DNA of 64,000 bases. It comes from Streptomyces roseirectus (GTDB lineage: Bacteria; Actinomycetota; Actinomycetes; Streptomycetales; Streptomycetaceae). Of this stretch, positions 43,051 to 52,523 are shown in pieces. The first letter of the stretch is position 1. Each line of letters starts with the position of its first letter. The notes below the pieces were generated by a model. That model was not told the origin of the DNA and did no database searches. It saw only the letters and a list, made by a program, of their open reading frames with translations. The stretch is taken from NCBI RefSeq assembly GCF_014489635.1, contig NZ_CP060828.1, positions 1,240,001-1,304,000 of the forward strand. Direction: 5' to 3'. The translations under genes were made by a program, and so were the position numbers.

Positions 43051-43112
43051 GGTCGGGCCTCCGTGGGGGGATGTCGGGCCGGTACGCCGTCGACGAATGT
43101 ACGCCCGCTTGA

Positions 43113-43125
43113 TTGACTTAAGCAA
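43113..43125. promoter_or_regulatory. MarR-type operator-like palindrome
   Basis: TTGACTTAAGCAA (one mismatch in an otherwise perfect palindrome TTGmyTTAArkCAA) lies 63 nt upstream of the MFS fusion gene start. Such sites often bind MarR-family repressors. No MarR gene is in the window. Confidence 0.45.
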
Positions 43126-43160
43126 CCAGAGGATGGGGGGATTATGTGGGGAAATGCGCA

Positions 43161-43192
43161 GGGCGCGCACTCCTCGTACGGAGTGCGCGCCC
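43161..43192 (-). terminator. intrinsic terminator after htpG
   Basis: A perfect 13-bp stem GGGCGCGCACTCC / GGAGTGCGCGCCC with a 6-nt loop lies 38 nt past the htpG stop. Confidence 0.82.
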
Positions 43193-43229
43193 GGTCGGGT
43201 GGGTCAGCGGGTCGGGGTGGGCCGACGGG

Positions 43230-45113
43230 TCAGAGCGACTTCTCCAGCCGCTCCGCCACCACCCGCACGAACTTGCCGGGCTCCTTGGGCCGTCCGCCCT
43301 CCGCGAGCACGGCGAGGCCGTACAGCAACTCGGCCGTCTCGACGAGCCCTTCGCGCCGTTCCTCCTCCTGGTACGCCTTGTTCAGGCCCCGCACCAGCGC
43401 GTGCCCGGCGTTGAGTTCGAGGATGCGCTTGGCGTCGGGGACCTCCTGCCCCATGGCCCGGTACATGTTCTGCAGCGCCGGGGTGATGTCGCCGGTGTCG
43501 GAGACGACGCAGGCCGGGGAGACGGTCAGCCGCGCGGAGAGCCGGACGTCCTTGACCTCGTCGGCCAGCCGCTCCTTCATCCAGTCGAGCAGCCCGGCGT
43601 ACTCCTCGGCCTGCTTCTCCCGTTCCTCGCCCGCCTGTTCGCCGTCCTGCGCGTCGAGGTCGATCTCGCCCTTGGCGACGGACCGCAGCCGCTTGCCCTC
43701 GAACTCGGGGACGGCGTCGACCCACACCTCGTCGACGGGGTCGGTGAGCAGCAGGACTTCGATGCCGCGGGCCGAGAACGCCTCCATCTGCGGGGAGTTC
43801 TCAATGCTCTCGCGGGACTCGCCGGTCAGGTAGTAGATGTCCTCCTGACCGTCCTTCATCCGCTCCACGTACTCCTGAAGCGTCGTCAGCTCCCCTGTCC
43901 CGGCAGCCGAGTCGGTGCTCTCGAAGGAGCAAACCGCCAGCAGCGCGTCCTTGTTGTCGACGTCGCTCAGCAGACCTTCCTTGAGGACGGCGCCGAACTC
44001 CCGCCAGAACGTGGCGTACTTGTCGGCCGCGTTCGTGCGCATCTCCTTGACGGAGGAGAGGATCTTCTTCGCGAGGCGGCGCTGGATCATCAGGATGTGG
44101 CGGTCCTGCTGAAGGATCTCGCGGGAGACGTTGAGCGAGAGGTCGGCCGCGTCGACGACGCCCTTGACGAACCGCAGGTAGGGCGGGAGCAGCGCCTCGC
44201 AGTCGTCCATGATCAGCACGCGCTTGACGTAGAGCTGCAGGCCGCGCCGGTAGTCGCGGGTGAACAGGTCGTGCGGGGCGTGCTCGGGCAGGAAGAGCAG
44301 GGCCTGGTACTCGAAGGTGCCCTCGGCCTGGAGGCGGATGGTCTCCAGGGGGTCGCGCCAGTCGTGGCTGACGTGCTTGTAGAGCTCGTGGTACTCGTCG
44401 TCGGTGACCTCGTCGCGCGAGCGCGCCCACAGGGCCTTCATCGAGTTCAGCGGCTCGTCCTCGGCGCCCAGGCGGATCGGCCAGGTGATGAAGTCCGAGT
44501 ACTTCTTGACGATCTGACGGACCGTCCAGTCGGCCGTGTAGTCGTGGAGTTGGTTCTCGGGGTCGGCCTCCTTGAGGTGGAGCGTGACGGCCGTGCCCTG
44601 CGGCGCGTCGTCCACGCGCTCCAGGGTGTACGTCCCCTCGCCGCGCGAGGACCAGCGGGTCCCGGCGCTCTCGCCGGCCCGCCGGGTCAGCAGCGTCATC
44701 TCGTCGGCGACCATGAACCCGGAGTAGAAGCCGATGCCGAACTGCCCGATCAGGCCCTCGACTTGGTCCTCCTCGCCGTCCGACTCCTTCAACTCCTCGA
44801 TGAACGCGGCGGTTCCGGAGTTCGCGATGGTGCCGATCAGCCTGCCGACCTCGTCGTACGACATGCCGATGCCGTTGTCGCGGACGGTGAGCGTGCGGGC
44901 GTCCTTGTCCACCTCGATGCGGATGTGCAGGTCGGAGGTGTCCGCGTCGAGGCTGTCGTCGCGGAGCTTGTCGAGGCGCAGCTTGTCGAGCGCGTCGGAG
45001 GCGTTGGAGACGAGTTCCCGCAGGAACACGTCCTTGTTCGAGTAGACCGAGTGGATCATCAACTGGAGAAGCTGACGGGCCTCTACCTGGAACTCAAACG
45101 TTTCGGTCGCCAT
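43230..45113 (-). CDS. htpG: Hsp90-family chaperone HtpG
   Basis: 627-aa cytoplasmic ATP-dependent chaperone. The GHKL ATPase domain has [42 protein letters not shown] and [15 protein letters not shown]. The middle domain has [42 protein letters not shown]. The C-terminal dimerisation domain is shorter and more acidic than in E. coli, as in other actinomycetes. No HAIR or CIRCE heat-shock operator was seen in the 193-nt divergent promoter region shared with the MFS gene. Confidence 0.96.
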
Positions 45114-45306
45114 GACGCGTGTGTCCTCCCGTATGCCGATTCCGCCGGATCACAAAAAGCGAGAGCAACTTTAAAACACCAAGTGGGGGCGGCAGCACAG
45201 TCTTCCGGCCGACCTGGACGCTTCCGGCCGACCCGGGCGGGCCACCGTCCCCGAGTGACCGGCAACTCCCTTGCCCCCGGCGGCCCGCTCTCCCTAGCCT
45301 GGTTTT

Positions 45307-46644
45307 GTGCCGCTGATAAACAAACTCCGCTCGCGCAACGACGCGCGACGCGACGGCCTCACCCTCCTGCGGGCCGTACTGACCGCGTTCTTCGCCGTGG
45401 ACGGCTTCATGTTCGCCGGCTGGGTCGTCCGCATCCCCGACATCAAGCAGCAGACCGGCGCCTCGGCGTCCTCCCTGGGCCTCGCGCTGCTGTGCGTCTC
45501 CGCCGGGGCGGTCGTGACCATGCTGTTCACCGGCCGGCTCTGCCAGCGCTACGGCAGCCATCCGGTCACCGTCGTCTGCGCGGTCCTCCTCTCCCTGTCG
45601 ATCACCCTCCCTCCGCACGCCCACTCCGTCCCGGCGCTCGGCGCCGTCCTGCTGCTGTTCGGGGCGGCGTACGGGGGCATCAACGTCGCCTTCAACAGCG
45701 CCGCCGTGGACCTCGTGACCGTGCTGCGCCGGCCGATCATGCCCAGCTTCCACGCCGCCTTCAGCCTCGGCGGCATGCTCGGCGCGGGCCTCGGCGCCCT
45801 CGTCGCCGGCCATCTCTCCCCCACCTGGCACCTGCTCCTCCTGGGCGCCGTCGGCCTCCTGGTGACGGCCGTGGCGGGCCGCACGCTGCTGCGGCTGCCA
45901 CCGGCGCGTGCGCAGGCGGGCGAGGCGAGCCCGGAGCCGGTACGCGCACACGCGCGCGGGGACGACGGGGTCGCGGGGCCGGCGCCCGCGCGCGAGGGAG
46001 ACACGGTCGCGGCTCCGGCCCGGCCCCGCGCATCGGCCCGCGCGCACGCGTACGACGCGAAACCGGCCGCGCCCGGGCGGCGCACCCCGCACGCCCGGCG
46101 CCTCGTGCTCGTCTTCGGTCTGATCGCCTGCTGCACGGCCTACGGCGAGGGCGCCCTCGCCGACTGGGGCGCGCTGCACCTGCGCGACGACCTGGACGCG
46201 TCCGCCGGGGCCGCCGCCGTCGGGTACTCGTGTTTCGCGCTGGCCATGACGGTCGGCCGGCTCTCCGGGACGACGCTGCTGGAGAGGCTGGGACGCACCC
46301 GTACCGTCGTCACGGGCGGGGCTCTCGCGGCGGCCGGGATGCTGCTGGGCGCGCTGGCCCCCGCGTACTGGGCGGCGCTGATCGGCTTCGCCGTGGCGGG
46401 CCTGGGGCTCGCGAACCTCTTCCCGGTCGCCGTGGAACGCGCGGGCGCGCTGGCCGGTCCCCACGGCGTCGCCGTCGCCTCCACCCTCGGCTACGGCGGC
46501 ATGCTCCTGGGTCCCCCCGCGATCGGCTTCATGGCCGACTGGTTCTCCCTCCCGACGGCCCTCACGAGCGTCGCCGTCCTCGCGGGCCTCGCGGCGCTGA
46601 TCGGGACGGTCACCGGGCGGGCTGAGCGGGGGGCGGCGGGCTGA
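45307..46644 (+). CDS. MFS transporter (YbjJ-like)
   Basis: 445-aa 12-TM transporter. First segment LLRAVLTAFFAVDGFMFAGW VVRIPDIK, then GGINVAFNSAAVDL and FHAAFSLGGMLGAGLGAL. A long central cytoplasmic loop of Ala/Pro/Arg-rich low complexity (about 200-265) separates the two halves. It resembles the YbjJ/FucP-like group of uncharacterised transporters. GTG start. Its 3' end merges into a minisatellite. Confidence 0.85.
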   Translation: MPLINKLRSRNDARRDGLTLLRAVLTAFFAVDGFMFAGWVVRIPDIKQQTGASASSLGLALLCVSAGAVVTMLFTGRLCQRYGSHPVTVVCAVLLSLSITLPPHAHSVPALGAVLLLFGAAYGGINVAFNSAAVDLVTVLRRPIMPSFHAAFSLGGMLGAGLGALVAGHLSPTWHLLLLGAVGLLVTAVAGRTLLRLPPARAQAGEASPEPVRAHARGDDGVAGPAPAREGDTVAAPARPRASARAHAYDAKPAAPGRRTPHARRLVLVFGLIACCTAYGEGALADWGALHLRDDLDASAGAAAVGYSCFALAMTVGRLSGTTLLERLGRTRTVVTGGALAAAGMLLGALAPAYWAALIGFAVAGLGLANLFPVAVERAGALAGPHGVAVASTLGYGGMLLGPPAIGFMADWFSLPTALTSVAVLAGLAALIGTVTGRAERGAAG

Positions 46645-47060
46645 GGCGGGTGTGGGGTGCCTCAGCGCGGGGCGTCTCAGGCGGGCTGAGGCGCGGGCGG
46701 GGGTGTCTGGGGCGGGCTGAGCGGGCGCGAAGCGCCTCAGGCAGGCTGACGTGCGGGCGGGGACGTCTGAGGCGGGCTAATGCCGGCGGGAGACGTGCCT
46801 TGGAGCAGGCTGGCGCGGCGGGGGACGCCTCGGGACAGGTCGAAAGCAGGCGGGAAACGCCTTGGGGCAGGCCAGAAGCGGGCGAAAGGCCACCGGGCGG
46901 AGCCAGGCGCGGGGGCCCCGCAGAACGGGCTGAGCGGGGCGCGAGGCGCCTCAGGGCAGGCCGAAGCGGGCGCGCGGCACGTGCGTCGAGCTGAACCGGA
47001 CCCGGAGCGCCGTGCGCCGGGCTGAAGCGGGCGCGGGGCGCCGTGCGGCCGGCCGAACCG
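46637..47060. repeat. ~31-33 bp minisatellite, about 12 degenerate units
   Basis: The unit consensus is roughly GGCGGGCTGA-GCGGGCGCGGGG-GCCTCA. Unit starts at about 46637, 46680, 46711, 46740, 46771, 46804, 46836 and 46867, then more divergent copies to the MDMPI gene. It accounts for the whole 430-nt gap; no gene is supported within it. Confidence 0.75.
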
Positions 47061-47074
47061 TCACACTCGTCCCC

Positions 47075-47809
47075 ATGGAAACAAGTGAGTTCATCCGCGT
47101 CCTGGACCGCGAGGGGCGCACCCTGGCCGACGCCGCCGAGGCGGCCGGCGTCGACAGTGCCGTCCCGACGTGCCCCGGCTGGCGCGTGAGGGATCTGCTG
47201 GAGCACACGGGGTCCGTGCACCGCTGGGCGCGCGCGTATGTCGCCGAGGGCATCCCCGAGCGACGCCCGCGCGAGGCGGCACCGGAGCTCGACGGGCCGA
47301 AGCTGGTGGAGTGGTTCCGCGAGGGGCACCGCCTGCTCGTGGACACCCTCGCCGCCGCCCCGGCCGGCATCGAGTGCTTCACCTTCCTGCCCGCCGCGCC
47401 CGCGCCGCTCGCCTTCTGGGCTCGCCGCCAGGCCCACGAGACGTCCGTGCACCGCTACGACGCCGAGTCGGCGACCGGCGCCGAACCCGCCCCGGTCGAC
47501 GCCGGTTTCGCGGCGGACGGCATCGACGAGATCCTGCGCGGCTTCCACGCGCGCGCGAAGAGCCGCGTCCGCACCGAACGGCCCCGCGTCCTGCGCGTGC
47601 GCGCGACGGACGTGGACGACGCGGTGTGGACCGTACGGCTGTCCGCCGAGCCAGCGGTGACGGAGCGCGCGGACACCGGCGACGCGGACTGCGAACTCAC
47701 CGGCCCCGCGCGCGTGTTGTACCTGGCGCTGTGGAACCGGGTGCCGTTCCCCGAGGTGCGCGGGGACGGGTCGCTGGCGGCCCTGTGGACGGAGCGCTCG
47801 GGCATCTGA
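47075..47809 (+). CDS. maleylpyruvate isomerase family mycothiol-dependent enzyme
   Basis: 244-aa DinB-like/MDMPI protein. TFLPAAPAPLAFWARRQAHE TSVHRYDAE holds the metal-binding His residues of the N-terminal four-helix domain with CPGWRVRDLLEHTGSVHRWA. The C-terminal SCP-2-like region has CELTGPARVLYLALWNR. Uses mycothiol in characterised relatives. ATG 47075. Confidence 0.85.
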   Translation: METSEFIRVLDREGRTLADAAEAAGVDSAVPTCPGWRVRDLLEHTGSVHRWARAYVAEGIPERRPREAAPELDGPKLVEWFREGHRLLVDTLAAAPAGIECFTFLPAAPAPLAFWARRQAHETSVHRYDAESATGAEPAPVDAGFAADGIDEILRGFHARAKSRVRTERPRVLRVRATDVDDAVWTVRLSAEPAVTERADTGDADCELTGPARVLYLALWNRVPFPEVRGDGSLAALWTERSGI

Positions 47810-47829
47810 CCGTGTGCGAGACTCAGGGG

Positions 47830-48111
47830 ATGACGGGGCACGGGGGACGCCGTACGCAGGCGGACAAAGACGCGATCACAGTGGAGATCGGGTACGCGCT
47901 GTTCAGCGCGGCGTTCGCGGCGGCGGTGGTGTTCGGGGCGGTGGCCGGTCCGGCGCTGCTCTTCGAGCCGCCGGAACCGGCGGAGAGCCTGCTGTTCAAG
48001 GCGGGCGTGGGGCTCGTGCCGGTCGTGTTCCTCGCGCGCGTGGTGAGCGTCCTGCTCGCGTTCCGCCGGGATCAGCCGAGCCACCCCGGCCGCACGAGCC
48101 CGGACTCGTAG
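47830..48111 (+). CDS. DUF6332-like small membrane protein
   Basis: 93-aa protein with two membrane helices (YALFSAAFAAAVVFGAVAGP and VGLVPVVFLARVVSVLLAF) after a polar head TQADKDAITVEIG. It resembles the DUF6332 family of unknown function. Its 3' end overlaps the antisense two-component remnant by about 40 nt. Confidence 0.7.
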   Translation: MTGHGGRRTQADKDAITVEIGYALFSAAFAAAVVFGAVAGPALLFEPPEPAESLLFKAGVGLVPVVFLARVVSVLLAFRRDQPSHPGRTSPDS

Positions 48112-48274
48112 GCCAGGACGACGAGTTGGGCGCGGTCGCGCGCGCCCAGGAGCCGAGCAGGACGAACGCGGTGATCACCGCTGTCGACCGCCAGGGCCAC
48201 CGACCGTCGTCCGCCCAGGCCCGCGCCCACAGCGCCCCCTCCGGCCACCGCCCGTCTGTCCTCCGCTCCGCCAT
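48072..48274 (-). pseudogene. two-component system deletion scar
   Basis: The upstream part (MAERRTDGRWPEGALWARAW ADDGRWPWRSTAVITAFVLL GS) looks like the N-terminus of a NarX-type sensor kinase entering its first helix. In another frame the rest is LGARDRAQLVVLAYESGLVR PGWLG-stop, the exact C-terminal end of a LuxR-type response regulator. Everything between is missing. The arrangement indicates a deletion joining the kinase start to the regulator end. Confidence 0.7.
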
Positions 48275-48398
48275 GCGGTCACGCTAGACGGGCGGGCGGC
48301 TGCCGCGCGTCCGCCGGGCGGAGCGGGCGGCCGTACTTCCCGGGGAGTACGGGGTGATGCCGCCGTCCTGCCCGGCCTCGCTCCGTGCGGGCGCGCGC

Positions 48399-49106
48399 CT
48401 AGGCCGCCCCCGGCTCCAGGAACCCCACCCCGCGCGCGAGGCGTGTCGCGGCCTCGCGGAAGAAGGGTTCGCGGTCCTCGACGACGCGGTGGAACTGGCC
48501 GAAGAGTTCGAAGCCGACGAGGCCGTAGAGCTGGGCCCAGGCCGCGATGAGGGCGGCGGCGGCGCCCGGGGGGAGGTCGGGGGCGAGGTCGGCGGCGATG
48601 CGTTCGGCCTCGGGGCGCAGGGCGGGCGGCAGGGGCGGTTCGGCGAGGGCGCGCGCGTGGTGGGCGTCTCGGGCGATGGCGATGAGGAGGAGGCCGACGC
48701 GGGCGGCGGCGGGGACGGTGGAGTCGGGGGCGTGGTAGCCGGGGACCGGTGAGCCGTAGATCAGCGCGTACTCATGGGGATGCGCGAGCGCCCACGCGCG
48801 TACGGCTTCGCAGACGCCGACCCAGCGGCCGGTCATGTCGTCCTGGGCGATCTCGGCGTGGGCCTGCTCGGCGGCCTCGCCGAGGCTGTCGTAGGCGTCG
48901 ATGATGAGGGCGGTGAGGAGGTCGTCGCGGCTCGGGAAGTAGCGGTAGAGGGCCGAGGAGACCATGCCCAGCGCGCGGGCGACGGCCCGCAGGGAGAGCT
49001 GGGCGGCGCCCTGGGCGGCGAGCTGCCGGCGGGCCTCCTCCTTGATGGCGGCGGTCACTTCGATCCGCGCGCGGGCGCGGGCTCCTGGTGAGACGTTGCG
49101 GCTCAT
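48399..49106 (-). CDS. TetR/AcrR family regulator
   Basis: 235-aa repressor. The HTH has AQLSLRAVARALGMVSSALY RYFPSRDDLLTALI; the C-terminal TetR_C_13-like domain has EYALIYGSPVPGYHAP. Divergent from the F420-type reductase gene; two matching palindromes in the intergenic region (49168-49180, 49223-49237) are likely its operators controlling both directions. ATG 49106. Confidence 0.9.
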   Translation of the reverse strand: MSRNVSPGARARARIEVTAAIKEEARRQLAAQGAAQLSLRAVARALGMVSSALYRYFPSRDDLLTALIIDAYDSLGEAAEQAHAEIAQDDMTGRWVGVCEAVRAWALAHPHEYALIYGSPVPGYHAPDSTVPAAARVGLLLIAIARDAHHARALAEPPLPPALRPEAERIAADLAPDLPPGAAAALIAAWAQLYGLVGFELFGQFHRVVEDREPFFREAATRLARGVGFLEPGAA

Positions 49107-49167
49107 GCGGGCAAGTCTTCCACCGGACCGGAGCAGTGCACACATTGGAGAGCGCCGAACAAAAAAG

Positions 49168-49180
49168 AGAGCACTGCTCT
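49168..49180. promoter_or_regulatory. TetR operator 1
   Basis: AGAGC-ACT-GCTCT, perfect 5-bp arms, lies within an AT-rich promoter stretch (GAACAAAAAAGAG) between the divergent genes. Confidence 0.65.
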
Positions 49181-49222
49181 TGCAGTGATCGCGCACCTCG
49201 GGCACACTCGAACACACAAACC

Positions 49223-49237
49223 GAGAGCACCGCTCTC
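49223..49237. promoter_or_regulatory. TetR operator 2
   Basis: GAGAGC-ACC-GCTCTC, perfect 6-bp arms and the same core as operator 1. It is 28 nt upstream of the reductase gene ATG; 55 bp (about five helical turns) separate the two sites. Confidence 0.65.
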
Positions 49238-49264
49238 CGAAACGCTCGAACGCCGGGAGTCGCC

Positions 49265-49714
49265 ATGTCGCAGCCGTACTACCGCAGGGGCAGCGCCCTG
49301 AACGTCCGTTTCAACAACGTCGTCGGCTGGCTCGCCCGGCACGGCTTCAGCATCGCCGGCAGCGCCGAAATGTCCGTGAAGGGCCGAAAGAGCGGGCAGC
49401 CGCAGCGGATCCCCGTCAACCCGCACACGCACGCGGGCGCGCAGTACCTGGTCTCCGCCCGGGGCCACTCCCAGTGGGTGCGCAACATGCGCGCGGCGGG
49501 CGGCGGCGAACTGCGCGTGGGCCGCACAGTGCGGGAGTTCACGGCCGTGGAGGTGCCCGACGCCGAGAAGACGGCGATCCTGCGCACCTACCTGGAGAAA
49601 TGGGGCTGGGAGGTCGACCAGTACTTCCAGGGGGTCACGGCGAAGTCCTCGGACGAGGAGATCGCCGCCGCGGCGGGCGACCACCCCGTCTTCCGAATCA
49701 CCGTCAGGAGCTGA
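49265..49714 (+). CDS. F420H2-dependent (deazaflavin) nitroreductase family protein
   Basis: 149-aa split-barrel protein of the DUF385/Ddn family. VKGRKSGQPQRIPVNP is the characteristic cofactor-binding strand; YLVSARGHSQWVRNMRAAGG is the conserved second block. Likely reduces quinones or xenobiotics with F420H2. Regulated by the divergent TetR. Its stop overlaps the convergent reductase gene by 11 nt. Confidence 0.88.
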   Translation: MSQPYYRRGSALNVRFNNVVGWLARHGFSIAGSAEMSVKGRKSGQPQRIPVNPHTHAGAQYLVSARGHSQWVRNMRAAGGGELRVGRTVREFTAVEVPDAEKTAILRTYLEKWGWEVDQYFQGVTAKSSDEEIAAAAGDHPVFRITVRS

Positions 49715-50969
49715 CCGCGTCCCCGGCCTCGTCCGCCGCCTTGGGCCGCAGCTCCACCCCGGTCAGCACGCGCTGCGCGAGCGGATGCGTCCGCACCAGC
49801 TCGGCCAGGGTCGTCTTGCCCCGGGTGATCTCGGTGAACGCCCGCCAGGCGGGCCTGAAGCCGGTGAGGGCGGCGTGGAACAGCCCGGGACGGCGCTCGA
49901 AGGCGGCCAGCATGCGCTTGCCGACGCTCATCTCGACGCCGAGCCCCGCCTTGACGGCGAACGCGTAGTTCAGGGCCTGACGGCGCGTGTCCACCGCGTC
50001 GTGCGCCTCCGCGATGCGCACCGCCCACTCCCCCGCCAGCCGCCCGGAACGCAGCGCGAAGGAGATGCCCTCGCGGGTCCAGGGCTCCAGGAGACCTGCC
50101 GCGTCACCGCAGACCAGCACGCGCCCGCGCGAGAGGGGCGAGTCGTCCGCACGGCAGCGCGTCAGATGGCCGGAGGAGACGCTCGGCTCGAACCCGGCGA
50201 GCCCGAGCCGCCCGATGAAGTCCTCCAGGTACCGCTTGGTCGCGGCGCCCTCCCCGCGCGCGGAGATCACGCCGACCGTCAAGGTGTCCCCCTTGGGGAA
50301 GACCCAGCCGTAACTGCCGGGCATCGGGCCCCAGTCGATGAGGACCCGGCCCTTCCAGTCCTCGGCGACCGTCTCCGGCACCGGGATCTCCGCCTCCAGG
50401 CCGAGGTCGACCTGGTCGAGCTTCACGCCCACGTGCGCCCCTATCCGGCTGGCGCTGCCGTCGGCCCCCACCACCGCGCGCGCCAGCAGCGTCTCGCCGC
50501 CCTGGAGGACGACGGCGACGCTGCGCCGGTCCGGGACGGCCGAACCGTGCTGCTCGACACGCGACACGGTCACGCCCGTGCGCAGCTCGGCGCCCGCCTT
50601 CTGGGCGTGCTCCACCAGCTGCTGGTCGAACTCGGGGCGGTTGATCAGCCCGAACAGCATCTGCCGGGACCGGCGCGTACGCGTGAAGCGGCCGTTGTTG
50701 GAGAACGTGACCGCGTGCACCCGGTCCTTGAAGGGCAGTTCGAAGCCGGGCGGCAGGCAGTCACGCGAAGGGCCGATGATGCCGCCGCCGCACGTCTTGT
50801 AGCGGGGCAGTTCGGCCTTCTCCAACAGCAGCACGCGCCGCCCGGCGACGGCCGCCGCGTAAGCCGCCGAGGCGCCCGCGGGGCCCGCGCCCACCACGAC
50901 GACGTCCCACACCTGACGTGTGTCCTCGGTCTCGCTCACGTCGTCCGCCGAAGAGTTCTCGCTGCTCAC
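49704..50969 (-). CDS. geranylgeranyl reductase family FAD protein
   Basis: 421-aa flavoprotein: VWDVVVVGAGPAGASAAYAA (FAD Rossmann), YKTCGGGIIG, the conserved WVFPKGDTLTVGV, and VLVCGDAAGLLEPWTREGIS (second FAD motif). Family members saturate isoprenoid chains, for example of menaquinone, at the membrane. Acidic Ser-rich N-terminal tail (SSENSSADDVSETEDT). Confidence 0.92.
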   Translation of the reverse strand: MSSENSSADDVSETEDTRQVWDVVVVGAGPAGASAAYAAAVAGRRVLLLEKAELPRYKTCGGGIIGPSRDCLPPGFELPFKDRVHAVTFSNNGRFTRTRRSRQMLFGLINRPEFDQQLVEHAQKAGAELRTGVTVSRVEQHGSAVPDRRSVAVVLQGGETLLARAVVGADGSASRIGAHVGVKLDQVDLGLEAEIPVPETVAEDWKGRVLIDWGPMPGSYGWVFPKGDTLTVGVISARGEGAATKRYLEDFIGRLGLAGFEPSVSSGHLTRCRADDSPLSRGRVLVCGDAAGLLEPWTREGISFALRSGRLAGEWAVRIAEAHDAVDTRRQALNYAFAVKAGLGVEMSVGKRMLAAFERRPGLFHAALTGFRPAWRAFTEITRGKTTLAELVRTHPLAQRVLTGVELRPKAADEAGDAVSS

Positions 50970-51160
50970 GATGGTCTACTGCTCCCGATCAAGCCGCCTG
51001 CCGCACCTGTCCACCCGCATCCTACGGCGGAGATCACCGGGGCCCTCCGGTGAGGCCCCGCAGGCCCGAGCGCGTACGCTCGCTGCCAGATCCCCGCCGT
51101 ACGGACCCGTACGAACGCGGGTTCACCCCGTACAACGTCGCACCCACGAGGAGCGTGCCC

Positions 51161-52516
51161 ATGTCGTCGAAATCGGTCGCCGAGACCGTCGCCTCCCTGA
51201 TGCCCAGGGCGCAGGCGGAGCTGGCCGAGCTGGTGGCCTTCCGGTCGGTGGCCGACTTCGGGCAGTTCCCGCGCGCGGAGAGCGAGGCCGCCGCGCGCTG
51301 GATCACCGACGCCCTCGCCGCCGAGGGCTTCCAGGACGTCGCCGTCCTGGACACCCCGGACGGCACCCAGTCCGTGTACGGCTACCTGCCGGGCCCCGCG
51401 GGCGCGCGCACGGTCCTGCTGTACGCCCACTACGACGTGCAGCCCCCGCTGGACGAGGCCGCCTGGACGAGCCCGCCCTTCGAACTGACCGAGCGCGACG
51501 GGCGCTGGTACGCGCGCGGGGCCGCCGACTGCAAGGGCGGTGTGATCATGCACCTGCTCGCGTTGCGCGCCCTCAAGGCGAACGGCGGGGTCCCGGTGCA
51601 CGTCAAGTTCATCGCGGAGGGCTCCGAGGAGCAGGGCACCGGCGGCCTGGAGCGCTACGCCGAGGCCCACCCGGAGCTGCTGGCGGCCGACACGATCGTC
51701 ATCGGGGACGCCGGCAACTTCCGTGTCGGCCTGCCCACCGTCACGGCCACCCTGCGCGGCATGACGATGCTCCGGGTCGGCGTCTCCACCCTGGAGGGCA
51801 ACCTGCACTCCGGCCAGTTCGGCGGCGCCGCACCGGACGCCCTGGCCGCGCTGATCCGCGTCCTGGACTCGCTGCGCGACAAGGACGGCTCGACGACCGT
51901 GGACGGGCTGACGTCCGACGCCCACTGGGACGGCCTCCAGTACGACGAGGAGCAGTTCCGCAGTGACGCCCGGGTCCTCGACGGCGTCGACCTGATCGGC
52001 TCCGGGACGGTCGCCGACCGCATCTGGGCGCGCCCCGCCGTCACCGTCCTCGGCATCGACTGCCCGCCGGTCGTCGGCGCCACCCCCTCCGTGCAGGCGC
52101 ACGCCCGCGCGCTGGTCAGCCTGCGCGTCCCGCCGGGCACGGACGCCGCCGAGGCGACGAAGCTCCTGCGCGCCCACCTGGAGGCGCACACGCCGTGGAA
52201 CGCGCGCGTGGAGGTCGAACAGGTCGGCCAGGGCCAGCCGTTCAGCGCCGACACCACCAGCCCGGCGTACGCGGCGATGGCCGACGCCATGGCGGTCGCC
52301 TACCCCGGTGAGGAGATGCAGTACGCCGGCCAGGGCGGGTCGATCCCCCTGTGCAACACCCTCGCGGCGCTCTACCCGCGCGCGGAGATCCTGCTCATCG
52401 GGCTCAGCGAGCCGGAGGCCCAGATCCACGCGGTCGACGAGAGCGTGTCTCCCGAGGAACTGGAGCGGCTGTCGGTGACGGAGGCGCTGTTCCTGCGCAA
52501 CTACGCGGCGAACTGA
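51161..52516 (+). CDS. M20 family dipeptidase
   Basis: 451-aa metallopeptidase. Metal ligands in YAHYDVQP (HxD), RGAADCKGG (bridging Asp), the general base in AEGSEEQGTGGL, and a C-terminal His in AQIHAVDE. The dimerisation lid domain covers about 190-330. Cytosolic broad-specificity dipeptidase similar to CNDP/PepV relatives. ATG after GAGGAG. Confidence 0.93.
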   Translation: MSSKSVAETVASLMPRAQAELAELVAFRSVADFGQFPRAESEAAARWITDALAAEGFQDVAVLDTPDGTQSVYGYLPGPAGARTVLLYAHYDVQPPLDEAAWTSPPFELTERDGRWYARGAADCKGGVIMHLLALRALKANGGVPVHVKFIAEGSEEQGTGGLERYAEAHPELLAADTIVIGDAGNFRVGLPTVTATLRGMTMLRVGVSTLEGNLHSGQFGGAAPDALAALIRVLDSLRDKDGSTTVDGLTSDAHWDGLQYDEEQFRSDARVLDGVDLIGSGTVADRIWARPAVTVLGIDCPPVVGATPSVQAHARALVSLRVPPGTDAAEATKLLRAHLEAHTPWNARVEVEQVGQGQPFSADTTSPAYAAMADAMAVAYPGEEMQYAGQGGSIPLCNTLAALYPRAEILLIGLSEPEAQIHAVDESVSPEELERLSVTEALFLRNYAAN

Positions 52517-52523
52517 CCGCCCC

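Noticed and set aside
48332..48351. Near-palindrome CGTACTTCCCGGGGAGTACG followed by GGTGATG as another dispersed-motif copy
   Set aside because: It shares the CCCGGGGAGTA centre with the 29061 palindrome but lacks the GTGATGTACCAC core; recorded only as a possible distant relative.
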